This document shows, one piece after another, positions 12,501 to 20,970 of a stretch of 64,000 nt of DNA (positions are counted from its first letter, which is position 1; every line of letters starts with the position of its first letter). The position numbers and the translations under genes are program-made. The notes beneath the pieces were generated by a model, which had not been told where the DNA came from, did not search any database, and saw nothing but the letters and a program-made list of their open reading frames with translations. Source of the stretch: Budorcas taxicolor (lineage: Eukaryota; Chordata; Mammalia; Artiodactyla; Bovidae); assembly GCF_023091745.1 (NCBI RefSeq), contig NC_068926.1:68570001-68634000 (forward strand), in the 5' to 3' direction.

Positions 12501-15500
12501 CTGCATACTTGTTGTTTGGTAATGAACCAGAGGAGGTACAATACTCTAGAATTGTGTAACATTAAAGTGTAAACTTTTGTGTTTAAAGAGAGAGAACATT
12601 TTATGGTGTGTACTTTTAAAAAGGAAGCAAAGCTGCATGCAACAGCTTGAAATTGTGTATTCAGGTATTAAAGGTGCAATACTGGTTAGAAAAGCTCAGG
12701 GCCTCCCACTGAGGAGCTGCCTTTTATTTAAGAGAAAAACCTAAAAGGCCCAATTCTTACTCTTCCCCTTTCAGAATACATAAGGCAGTGATTTATGCTG
12801 CCGTTGTCATTGATCTCAACTAATACGTTTATAAAGTTGCACCCCCAGTCTGTGGAGCCTTGGTGTTTGTTGTAAATTCTCCTTTCACAGCGATTGTTAA
12901 ACCCCCTAGTGCCCTGAAGCGTGTGGCTTTACGCTGAAGATCGGCTGGATGCGTCCTCTGGTGTATGTCACAGGCCTCCACTGTGGTGTCTCCTGCTTTT
13001 TATAAACTGTGATTGTTAAGAAGCCCAGGGCCTCACTTGGCTCTCCCCTGGGAGAGGTTGAGGGTGCACCTTTATGAACATGAAAAGGTTCATCACAGCA
13101 GTTACCTGGCCTGCTGCTCCTCTCCACACAAGCTCTCCCTGTTTTTCACCTGATGGGGTGGGTGTTTGGGATGTATTTTTCCCCCAGTTTGCCAAGTATT
13201 GCACTATTAATACCAGCCCCTGAAATGAAAGGAATCAACCACACTGGTGTGTACAATCAGACAAGCAAGGTTGTATATAAAGGAAGTTTGAGCAAGCTGC
13301 CCTGAAGAAAGGCATAGTGACAAGATGAGAGAGATGCATTGTTTGGAGATGTGTTTAGCCAGTGCCCTTCTTCCCCACGAGCCCCCCCAAGGCTCAGAGC
13401 GGTACTGGCTTTTAAAGGGAAAGGCCTTCATTTCTTCGTTTATCCCCCCAGCAGCGCTGGAGAGCGAGGTGGCTTCAATAAGCCTGGTGGTAAGTTTTTG
13501 AGTATTACCATGGATAGTGTTTAAAAAAAAAAATACAGTCAGTTTTTAGAAAACTATAATTTTTTATTAGTTTGATAAGCGGTTTAAAAATGATCTCTAC
13601 AAAAGAGACTAATGGGTACTGCCGGCACTGTCTTAGGGGTAATAAGGTTAACCTACGGTTACAAAACAAAGGGTGACTTGGAGTATTGAGCAACTGCTTC
13701 TGTAATATGGGGGAGAGTACATTTTTAAAATTTGGTTTATTTGGAGGAAAAAAAAATTGACTTAAATTTAACACTAATTTGGCACGTAAGCACTGAGAGT
13801 GTATTTGGTTAATGGTTTAAAAGCAAACTCGAGCAAAGGAGAAGCAAACCCTAGCAAACCTGCCACAGACGTTAAAGGGGCACTGCTCCATTTTAGCAGT
13901 GCGGGTCATTTTGAATTTAATGAAGCCCCATCAAATGGTGGTATAGTAGATAGCTATGTGTGTTTGTAAGGTTTGTAGCTTGCAAGACGTGCACTAATAA
14001 TATTTTGTATGATCTTTCCTGGTTGGCAGGACCCATGGATGAAGGACCAGATCTTGATTTAGGTAATTTTGAATTCCTGGAGTTTATGTTGTACTTTGTA
14101 ATTGAATAGCCCAGAAGCAAGTGTGTGTTGGAGTTCAGCAGCCAGGTAGATGAGTGGAATACTCTCGCTGTCAAGAGCAGTTTGGGGCTTCCTTTATCTT
14201 GAGTAAACAAAAATAAACCAAAAGTTCCGTCTCACTCTTGTTAGTAAGGCTGGTAGTTCTCTTGGCTTTGTGATGAACGCTAGCAGGCAGTAGTGAGCGT
14301 TGGTCAATCAGCCCCTATGAATACATGACAGTAACTGCCTCTCCTTTTCTCCGGAAGGCCCACCTGTAGATCCAGATGAAGACTCTGACAACAGTGCCAT
14401 TTACGTGCAAGGACTGAGTGACAGTGTGACTCTCGATGATCTGGTCGACTTCTTTAAGCAGTGTGGAGTCGTTAAGGTGAGTGAGAGCACGACCTCGTGG
14501 ACTGGCAGAGCTTGTAACCACAGGGCGTTTTGGAGAGAACTGACTTGGAGAGTTTCTGAAGTGGCTTGATTTTTTTCCTTCTGGACTGTCCATACATGGT
14601 TTACTCCTTAAAATACAAAAAGCAGAAAGTGAAAAATGCTGTTCTGTAGAAAAGAAATCCTAAACACGGTTTAAGCATATTTGATAACTCAGGGTCACTT
14701 TTATAAAGTTAATTGTAAGAATATTTACATGAACTTTTTGGGGGGAGGAAATACAGACTGTAATGTTTTTAAAATAACGTGTGTCCATATCCCGCAGTAG
14801 GGCTCTATGAGTACCTTTGAGGTGCCTGGTATATGTCTTCCTTTCCTAGTTTTCTCCCTTCTCACTTGAATGCTGAATTTTATCATTCCCTTTCTCTATA
14901 GATGTACCTCAATAATATTTTGTTTCACATAATTTTGAAGAATAAATAGATACAAACCCTTAAAGTTTATGTATAGTGTGGAACATGTTGTAAAGTAGAA
15001 TATAGTTGTTCTGTGTTCAGTGATCATAATTCTTAAGGATGAAAATAAATACAGCAAGATAGGAAAGGGATAAAATGAGGAACAGAGCCAGTCCAAGTGC
15101 GGAATAATTTCAGAATAACAGCAGGAATAGTGAGACAGGAACTTGCCTGGCAAGCTTGAAGAAGCTGGAGTGGCTAGAAAGTTTGGTCTGAGCTACTGTG
15201 ATGGTTACCAATTAGATGAGGAAAACTAAGAGAAACTGGAATTTTGAGGAGGGTCCCTAGGTCAGAATCTCAAAGTTTGGGCGTCCTGTATTTGTTTGTG
15301 GTGGTAAGTTCTATAAAGTTGCTACAGACAACTGGATTAGTGAATGCCGAGCCACCGCCCCAGAGGTGTACACACATCTCACGTAGATTGTAATCACAAA
15401 TTCACAGTTCATCCTGATAAATCCTACTCGTTTTACAAAGAAAAAGGTTCAGAAGTGTGACTTGCCTGAGTTGGTGTTCAGATTTGTCCCACTAGTCCCA

Positions 15501-18500
15501 GAGCTAGAACTTGTACAGAATGCCGCCCCCGACCTCCCAGCGTCCGGCCTCCGGTCGCTTCTAGGCGAGCAGGAACGGGAGGGAAGGGCATTGTCTTCCT
15601 CTGCTGGGAACATGTGCATCTGGCCACACATTTTTCACTTTCTGTTCGTTGCCACAAATAACCAAAGAAAGTGCCACGAGTATTGATTTTGGAGTGACAA
15701 ATACTTGAATCCACGAATAATGAGAACTGACTATACCCAGGTGTAGACCTGCTGGTTCTTAAGGTGTGTGTGGTGGTTCACCTCAAAGTACCATCTGGCC
15801 GACCAGTGTAGACTCTTCACTGCACATCCACCACAGCCTCACCAGGAAGCACGTGTTTGGTTTTTTAAACTTTTAGTAATCTGGTAGAGGAAGATGGAAA
15901 TGCCGTTTGTTTTCCCTTGATGGTTGATGATGTTACAATGGCATCCTGTCTTCTTTGAAATGCCCGTCTGTGTCTCACACGCACTTTTCACTGGGCTGTC
16001 TCTCACTTGTTGGTTTATATGTGGTTCTTTATATTGTCTGAATGCTAATCTCTGTCTTTGTTGCGAATACAAGTCTTCTGCTCTGTGGCTCAGTTTTGAA
16101 AGGGCGGACTGGGAGATCGTACCACTCTGCTTGCAGGGTCTTCGTTCCCCGGCCAGGGGCTGAACCTACGCCCTTGGCAGTGAAAGCAGAGTCCTAACCT
16201 CTGGACCACCAGGGAGTTCCTGAGGCTCAACCTTTTTTACTCATTTTCTTTTGATGAATAGGAATTCTTAATGTCTTCAGTCATTACCTTACTGGGTTGT
16301 GTCTTTATGTTTTTTACCTGCAAGGCCTTTCATTCCACCACATCTTTGTGAAAGGCCTGCCTTTTCCCTGGTGGCATATAGTGCTGTCACTCAGGAGGCC
16401 CCTACCTGGCTCTGTTTCTTGGCTCCATATATACTTTCTGTTGATCTGTGTGATCCAGTGCTAGCAGCTCTGCTAATTACTCTTTGCTAAATCTTGATCT
16501 CTAGTAAGGCAGACTCTTGTTTCATTCTTTTTACTTCTTGCACTCCTATCCATACATTTTCGAACCAATTTATGAAGTTTCTTAAAAACCCCAGTTGGGG
16601 GCCTTCCCTGGTAGTTGGGGTGGTTAGGGACTCCATGCTCTCTGCAGAGGCAAAAGTGGTACGGTCCCTGGTCGAGGAACTGAGATCCTGCGTGCTTTGT
16701 GGTGCAGCCGGCGACCACACACACACACACGGTGTTTCCTGGATCTATAAGAATTGGAGAATTGACATATTTATGACAGACACTGAGGGCTTTCCTCCCA
16801 TCCCCCATTAACCCTCTATTTGTCTATTAGGCCTTTGGTGAAGCCTAGCTCCTTAAAAGTTTTGCAGGTTTTTATTAATTTTTTTCATTAATGGGCTGTT
16901 TTGGAATGGATTTTGTGATCCATCTATATAAAAAGTTGGTAAATCATAAACTTCCTACTTGTGGATTATATAGTATATTGTCTATTTGGGTATGTAGGAT
17001 TTATTCCTAGTTAAGAAAGTAGTGTTTACTATCAAGTTTGTAAAATTAAAGATTTTAAAATTATATAACCCATCATTCATACCACTATTTTGTCACATTT
17101 CCTGTCTTTATATGCCCTTTATAAAAACATAGGTATCAGTACCTGTATTATTATAAGTTACTTCTTTTAAGCTCTATATATATTTTCATGTATCACTAGA
17201 TACAAAATGTGTATATCCTAAAGAGTTTGGGCATATGCACATGTAATGAAAAAATACATGAAGCCATATTCTTGTGTAGTGTGGCTCCTGAACTCAGCCT
17301 GTCTGCATCTGGTGTTGAACTGGGAAGCTAGTTCTGTTGTGTTTCTGGAGGGAACACCGGCTGTGGTTGAGCTTGAGGTGGTCGAGTCCTCTCTGCACAC
17401 TCACAGTCCTGTGTGTTGTGTTTAACGATTGAAGGACAGTCCTGCTGTGTGTGTGGTGTGTCTCACGGGTGGCCTGACTGCACCCTAAGAGGTGGCTGCT
17501 AACTGGGCGCCCGTGATACGGCCCTTAGGGTGTTGGGGCAGGTACAGGCCATAGGAAGAGGAGGCTGGGGAACAAATGGGACACGATTTAAAACTGTGGG
17601 CCTATTTTGGTTTTATGTTAAAGTCATTTAAGTGTACATAGTTGTGGTAGCTACTTTGGAAAGAACCACCGATAGTCCCACCATTCCTCTGAAAACTAGT
17701 ATTTCTGGTCATAGCTTAATTATGCTCTTTTATGCCTAGATGAACAAGAGGACTGGACAACCCATGATCCATATTTACTTGGACAAGGAAACAGGAAAGC
17801 CCAAAGGCGATGCTACAGTGTCTTATGAAGACCCACCAACTGCCAAAACTGCCGTCGAGTGGTTTGATGGTAGGAGCCCCGGCCCTCCTGGCTCTGCCTC
17901 CTCGGGGCACACGGAGGCTCTGGGAGCGAGTGTGGCGAGGGTCACCTTGTAGGTAAAGGCCTTGTGCTCGAGTATGTCCTTGTGTTAGAATGATTTTCTC
18001 TTAATGTGGCTCTAGGGGCCAGGGGCAGATAGGCTGTCCCTCTGTGCAGCCACAGGGTGTGCAGGAAGGAGGACTCAAGAGTCGGAGGAGCAAGGAGGCC
18101 CTCTCTGCTTCTGGAGGAGCACTGGGGGTGTCCAGGAGGCGGCTTGCCTGCTCCCCTCAGCCACACGAGGGCCAGGCGCTGACCTGGGGTTAAGAGATCC
18201 CTTATTTTCAGTCATTCTCATTCAGATCCACTTGCTTCTCTAAGAACAGATGTTGAGAGGTGCAGAAAGCCCCACAGACCTCTCAGCTGTGCACATTTGC
18301 AGCTATTATGTGTGTGTGTGTGTATATATATATAATGACTTTGATGTTGATCCTGGAATTTCAGTTCTCACAAAACCAACTTGAAAGTGTCAGCAAGTTC
18401 TATCTCCTCTCAGCCACTTCCTGCTCTCCTTCTCATCCTATTAAGGCTTTTCTGGCCTCGCCTGTAAAAATCTCAGGGAAGATTGTGGGAAGACACTGAT

Positions 18501-20643
18501 GCAGTGGGAATGGTTGAGTTAGATAACGGGGTGCAGTTGGTGAAAAAGGAGTTGTGTAACCTTACCTGATCCCCTCAAGGGGAGCAGGAGTTGGATGCTG
18601 GGAGTGAGGAGTGTTCTCATCTCTTTTTCTAGGCAAAGATTTCCAAGGGAGCAAACTTAAAGTGTCTCTTGCTCGGAAGAAGCCGCCCATGAACAGCATG
18701 CGGGGCGGGATGCCGCCGCGCGAGGGCAGGGGGATGCCGCCGCCGCTCCGAGGAGGTATTTACTGGCGCGCTCTGGGCTCCGCTCTGCCACTCTGAATGT
18801 TCTCGGTGCCCTTGTCTGTGAGGAGCTTGGTCTCTAGAGTGAGAGCAGACCCCTTAGGAGTACGGACAAGGCGTGTAGACTCAACGCTAGCATTGAGCAC
18901 TGACAGCAGAGGGGGAGGGGCTGATGGGGCGGAGGCTGGGAGCCCTGGGAGCCAGGCTGCTGCGGGTCGGCCCTTGGGCTGCCTTTTGTTTCTCCTGCTT
19001 TGGTCCTTCACATGTGAGGAGGCCTGTCCTCCAGCTATAAGGACAGACCACAGAGACACAGAGCTGTGCCCAAAGAGGTGGTTTGCTGTTTCTTTACTAC
19101 AGGTCCAGGGGGCCCAGGAGGTCCTGGAGGACCCATGGGGCGCATGGGAGGCCGTGGAGGAGACAGAGGCGGCTTCCCACCAAGAGGGCCCCGCGGTTCC
19201 CGGGGGAACCCGTCTGGAGGAGGAAACGTCCAGCACCGAGCTGGAGACTGGCAGTGCCCCAACCCGTATGTACTCACCCCTGCTCCCATCCTGGAGAGGC
19301 CTGCCTGTGGGCTTCCTTTGTCCAGAGCAGCCTGACCCTGGCCCTGCTGTGGGGTGGGCGGCCCCATCAGTCTTACCAGCTGCCCTGGTGCCTTCGGGAG
19401 ACGGCCACACAGTCCATGGGACTCAGGCCCACCTGCACGTGCTTGTCCAGACACTCGGCCGGATCAGACCCTGGTCCTGTGCTGTGCTGCCTGAGGCTGC
19501 GGCTGCAAAGCCGTTTTCTGTAGTCAGATCCTCTGAGTGGAGTTGGACCTGGACTCGGTGTTTGTGGTGGTTTCTGCTCAGGCCTGGCTTGTTTGGTAAG
19601 TGATTCCGTTGTGATATAATTTTATTTATGCAGGGGCTGTGGAAACCAGAACTTCGCCTGGAGAACAGAGTGCAACCAGTGTAAGGCCCCAAAGCCTGAA
19701 GGCTTCCTCCCACCACCTTTCCCGCCCCCGGGTAGGTACCCACAGCTTCTTGGCACTGAACCGCTAATTAGCTCCATGGGCTTGGTAACCAGGGTCAGGT
19801 TGGTTTCAGCAGGCGCAGCCCTGACCTGGGGCGCTGTCAGTTCTGCACTTGACCTTTGAACAACACAGGGGCACTGACCCTCTGTGCAGTTAAAAAAGGT
19901 CCCCTTAAATTTCACCATCCGCCCTCCACTGCCGTGTTTGTGGTTCCACATCCTCAGATGCTACAGACTGCAGGTTGGGTAGTACTGTACTTCATATTTT
20001 GCGGTGGGGGAAAATCAGTGTGTAAGTGGGCCCCCGAGCATTTCAAACCTTTGTCAAAGGGTCACCTGTGGTCCCAGCGTCAGTTCTGAACTGTGACCTG
20101 GTGTGCAGCAAGGGAAGCGCTGGCCCGGCTCTCCGAGCGAGGCCTCTGCGCTCAGCGTTCTGTCCTGGCACTGAGTGTCCTCTCCTGCGCTGTCCCCTCA
20201 GGCGGTGACCGCGGCAGAGGTGGCCCTGGAGGCATGCGGGGAGGAAGAGGTGGCCTCATGGACCGCGGGGGTCCCGGTGGAATGTTCAGAGGCGGCCGTG
20301 GTGGAGACAGAGGTGGCTTCCGTGGCGGCCGGGGCATGGACCGCGGTGGCTTTGGTGGTGGAAGACGAGGTGGCCCTGGGGGACCCCCTGGACCACTGAT
20401 GGAACAGATGGGAGGACGACGAGGCGGGCGAGGAGGACCTGGAAAGATGGATAAGTACGTGGGGGTGAACCCGCTGGGGGGCCTGGGCCGTCAGCCCCTT
20501 CCTCCGGAACAGGTCTTACCAGCCCCAGCCCCGGGCGAGGGTGGGTGGCCGCCCCTTCCCCTCTCCCACCCCATCCTAACCCACCTTCCCTTCTGCTGGG
20601 CAGAGGCGAGCACCGTCAGGAGCGCAGAGACCGGCCCTACTAG
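403..20643 (+). CDS. EWSR1: EWSR1, exons 4-17 (5' end outside window)
   Basis: FET-family RNA-binding protein acting in transcription and splicing in the nucleus. Coding exons: 403-526, 5113-5299, 7142-7309, 9426-9637, 10529-10709, 13452-13489, 14030-14062, 14358-14476, 17740-17869, 18633-18755, 19103-19265, 19634-19731, 20202-20454 and 20604-20643 (stop TAG). All junctions are GT-AG and phase-consistent. They give 622 codons; adding the 34 residues of the missing exons 1-3 gives 656, the known human length. Order of domains: SYGQ-rich activation domain (to about residue 264), RGG1 (exons 8-9), RRM (about 361-447, exons 11-13), RGG2, a RanBP2-type zinc finger (C-x4-C-x10-C-x2-C, exons 14-15), RGG3 (exon 16) and a C-terminal RDRPY nuclear-localisation end (exon 17). 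Introns hold SINE insertions, a G-quadruplex motif and simple repeats. Identification rests on near-identity to the human protein as I know it. Confidence 0.98.
1921..2515 (+). repeat. L1 3'-region fragment interrupted by a Bov-A2
   Basis: The flanks at 1921-2019 and 2299-2515 read as one continuous older L1-type sequence (TGTAATTGACATATA..., then GCATGAATCACC...) once the SINE at 2020-2288 is removed. A short (CA)n tract lies inside, near 2342-2360. Family assignment is from remembered consensus. Confidence 0.6.
2020..2288 (+). mobile_element. Bov-A2 SINE
   Basis: Two tandem Bov-A monomers (each with TTGCCTGGA.AATCCCA and GGAGCCTGGTGGGCTGC), ending in an (AGC)n tail. Flanked by a perfect 10-bp target-site duplication TCTAGTTAGC at 2010-2019 and 2289-2298. 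Lies in EWSR1 intron 4. Confidence 0.93.
3949..4070 (+). mobile_element. CHR-type tRNA-derived SINE
   Basis: Typical GGAATTCCCTGGTGGTCCAG start with a tRNA-derived promoter region and GGGGAACTAAG further in; A-rich end. EWSR1 intron 4. Confidence 0.75.
5113..5299 (+). CDS. EWSR1: EWSR1 exon 5
   Basis: Encodes residues 76-137 and part of Arg138 of the activation domain, including a Thr-rich stretch (YDTTTATVTTTQ). The Gly76 codon is completed across the junction. A few residues differ from human, for example Ser in place of Thr after Tyr77. Confidence 0.96.
6337..6363 (+). other. G-quadruplex motif in EWSR1 intron 5
   Basis: Five G-runs (4,4,6,4,3) separated by single T residues. Meets the strict definition of a quadruplex-forming motif on the transcribed-RNA sense strand. 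Confidence 0.75.
7142..7309 (+). CDS. EWSR1: EWSR1 exon 6
   Basis: Encodes residues 138-193 plus part of Ser194 (PQDGNKPAETSQPQ...). Acceptor follows a clear TTTCTCCTTTTAG tract. Confidence 0.96.
8120..8312 (+). mobile_element. Bov-tA SINE
   Basis: tRNA-derived head (GGGGCTTCTCTGGTGGCTCA) followed by the Bov-A body (ATTCTTGCCTGGAGAATCCC, GTGGGCTACAGTCCATGGGG). Lies in EWSR1 intron 6. Confidence 0.92.
8928..9134 (-). mobile_element. Bov-tA SINE, reverse
   Basis: Reverse complement of the Bov-tA consensus (CTTTGCGACCCCATGG..., AGGGATCGAACCTGTGTCTCC..., CCACCTGGGAAGCCC). Preceded by a short (TG)n. EWSR1 intron 6. Confidence 0.9.
9206..9226 (+). repeat. (GT)n microsatellite
   Basis: About ten uninterrupted GT dinucleotides in EWSR1 intron 6. 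Confidence 0.85.
9426..9637 (+). CDS. EWSR1: EWSR1 exon 7
   Basis: Encodes residues 194-264, with tandem SSYGQQ repeats (three close copies). In human the end of this exon is the most frequent fusion boundary in Ewing sarcoma (EWS residues 1-264). The exon ends in phase 1, so the Ser265 codon is split A|GT. Confidence 0.97.
10529..10709 (+). CDS. EWSR1: EWSR1 exon 8
   Basis: Encodes residues 265-324 and part of Gly325: end of the activation domain and the RGG1 box (GRGRGGFDRGGMSRGG...). Length 181 nt; only together with exon 9 (38 nt) does it form an in-frame 219-nt cassette. Confidence 0.96.
13452..13489 (+). CDS. EWSR1: EWSR1 exon 9 (38 nt)
   Basis: Very short exon encoding SAGERGGFNKPG with split Gly codons at both ends; it lies after a C-rich acceptor tract (TATCCCCCCAG). 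Completes RGG1. Confidence 0.95.
14030..14062 (+). CDS. EWSR1: EWSR1 exon 10 (33 nt)
   Basis: Short symmetric exon encoding PMDEGPDLDL between split Gly codons; an acidic linker before the RRM. At 33 nt its skipping would stay in frame. Confidence 0.95.
   Translation, partial: DPWMKDQILI
14358..14476 (+). CDS. EWSR1: EWSR1 exon 11
   Basis: Encodes residues 349-388 and starts the RRM; the RNP2-like stretch is IYVQGL. Ends on a codon boundary (VVK). It carries Val where I recall Ala in human (DDLVDFF). Confidence 0.96.
16118..16222 (-). mobile_element. CHR-type SINE, reverse
   Basis: Reads TTCCCCGGCCAGGGGCTGAAC...TGGACCACCAGGGAGTTCC, the reverse complement of the CHR tRNA-derived SINE. EWSR1 intron 11. 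Confidence 0.75.
16600..16732 (+). mobile_element. CHR-type SINE
   Basis: GGGCCTTCCCTGGTAGTTGG start with a degenerate tRNA region and GAGGAACTGAGATCCTG, ending in (CA)n. It lies 380 bp from an inverted copy of the same family (16118-16222), so the two could pair in the EWSR1 pre-mRNA. Confidence 0.75.
17740..17869 (+). CDS. EWSR1: EWSR1 exon 12
   Basis: Encodes residues 389-431, core of the RRM with the RNP1-like stretch KGDATVSYE. Starts with the Met codon of MNKRTGQPMIHIY, internal to the protein and not an initiation site. Confidence 0.96.
18308..18335 (+). repeat. (TG)n(TA)n microsatellite
   Basis: Compound dinucleotide repeat in EWSR1 intron 12. Confidence 0.8.
18633..18755 (+). CDS. 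EWSR1: EWSR1 exon 13
   Basis: Encodes residues 432-472: last RRM strand (DFQGSKLKVSLARKKPP) and the start of RGG2 (PPREGRGMPPPLRGG). The local sequence is GC-rich. Confidence 0.96.
19103..19265 (+). CDS. EWSR1: EWSR1 exon 14
   Basis: Encodes residues 473-526: Gly/Pro/Arg-rich RGG2 and the first half of the zinc finger (AGDWQCPNP). Confidence 0.96.
19634..19731 (+). CDS. EWSR1: EWSR1 exon 15
   Basis: Encodes residues 527-559: second half of the RanBP2-type zinc finger (GCGNQNFAWRTECNQCK), supplying three of the four zinc-binding Cys, then a Pro-rich linker. Confidence 0.96.
20202..20454 (+). CDS. EWSR1: EWSR1 exon 16
   Basis: Encodes residues 560-643, the long C-terminal RGG3 region with repeated RGG/GGRGG units, a target of arginine methylation in this family. 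Confidence 0.96.
20604..20643 (+). CDS. EWSR1: EWSR1 exon 17, coding part
   Basis: Encodes the last residues GEHRQERRDRPY followed by TAG. This R...PY end is the transportin-binding PY-NLS of FET proteins. The 3' UTR follows. Confidence 0.96.
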
Positions 20644-20796
20644 ACGCAGAGACCCGCAGAGCTGCATTGACTACCAGATTTATTTTTTAAGCCAGAAAAT
20701 GTTTTAAATTTATAATTCCATATTTATAATGTTGGCCACAACATTATGATTATTCCTTGTCTGTACTTTAGTATTTTTCACCATTTGTGAAGAAAC

Positions 20797-20802
20797 ATTA
20801 AA
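20797..20802 (+). terminator. EWSR1: EWSR1 proximal poly(A) signal ATTAAA
   Basis: ATTAAA lies 154 nt after the stop codon, followed within 40 nt by a GT-rich and then T-rich stretch (20816-20845), as expected for a cleavage region. Use is inferred. Confidence 0.8.
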
Positions 20803-20964
20803 ACAAGTTAAATGGTAGTGTGCTGAGTTTTTTTTTCTTATTTTAAAGATGGTTGTTTAAGACTAAACAATGGGAACCCCTTGTGAGCATGCTCAGTATC
20901 ATTGTGGAGAACCAAGAGGGCCTCTAACTGTAACAATGTTCATGGTTGTGATTTTTTTTTTTTA

Positions 20965-20970
20965 AATAAA
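20965..20970 (+). terminator. EWSR1: candidate distal EWSR1 poly(A) signal AATAAA
   Basis: Canonical AATAAA about 165 nt beyond the proximal signal, directly after a T-tract. It could support a slightly longer 3' UTR; no transcript evidence is available here. Confidence 0.4.

Noticed and set aside
18797..19603. 268-codon + strand ORF and a 216-codon - strand ORF across EWSR1 exon 14
   Set aside because: They overlap the true exon 14 in other frames and run through introns; shadows of a Gly-rich exon.
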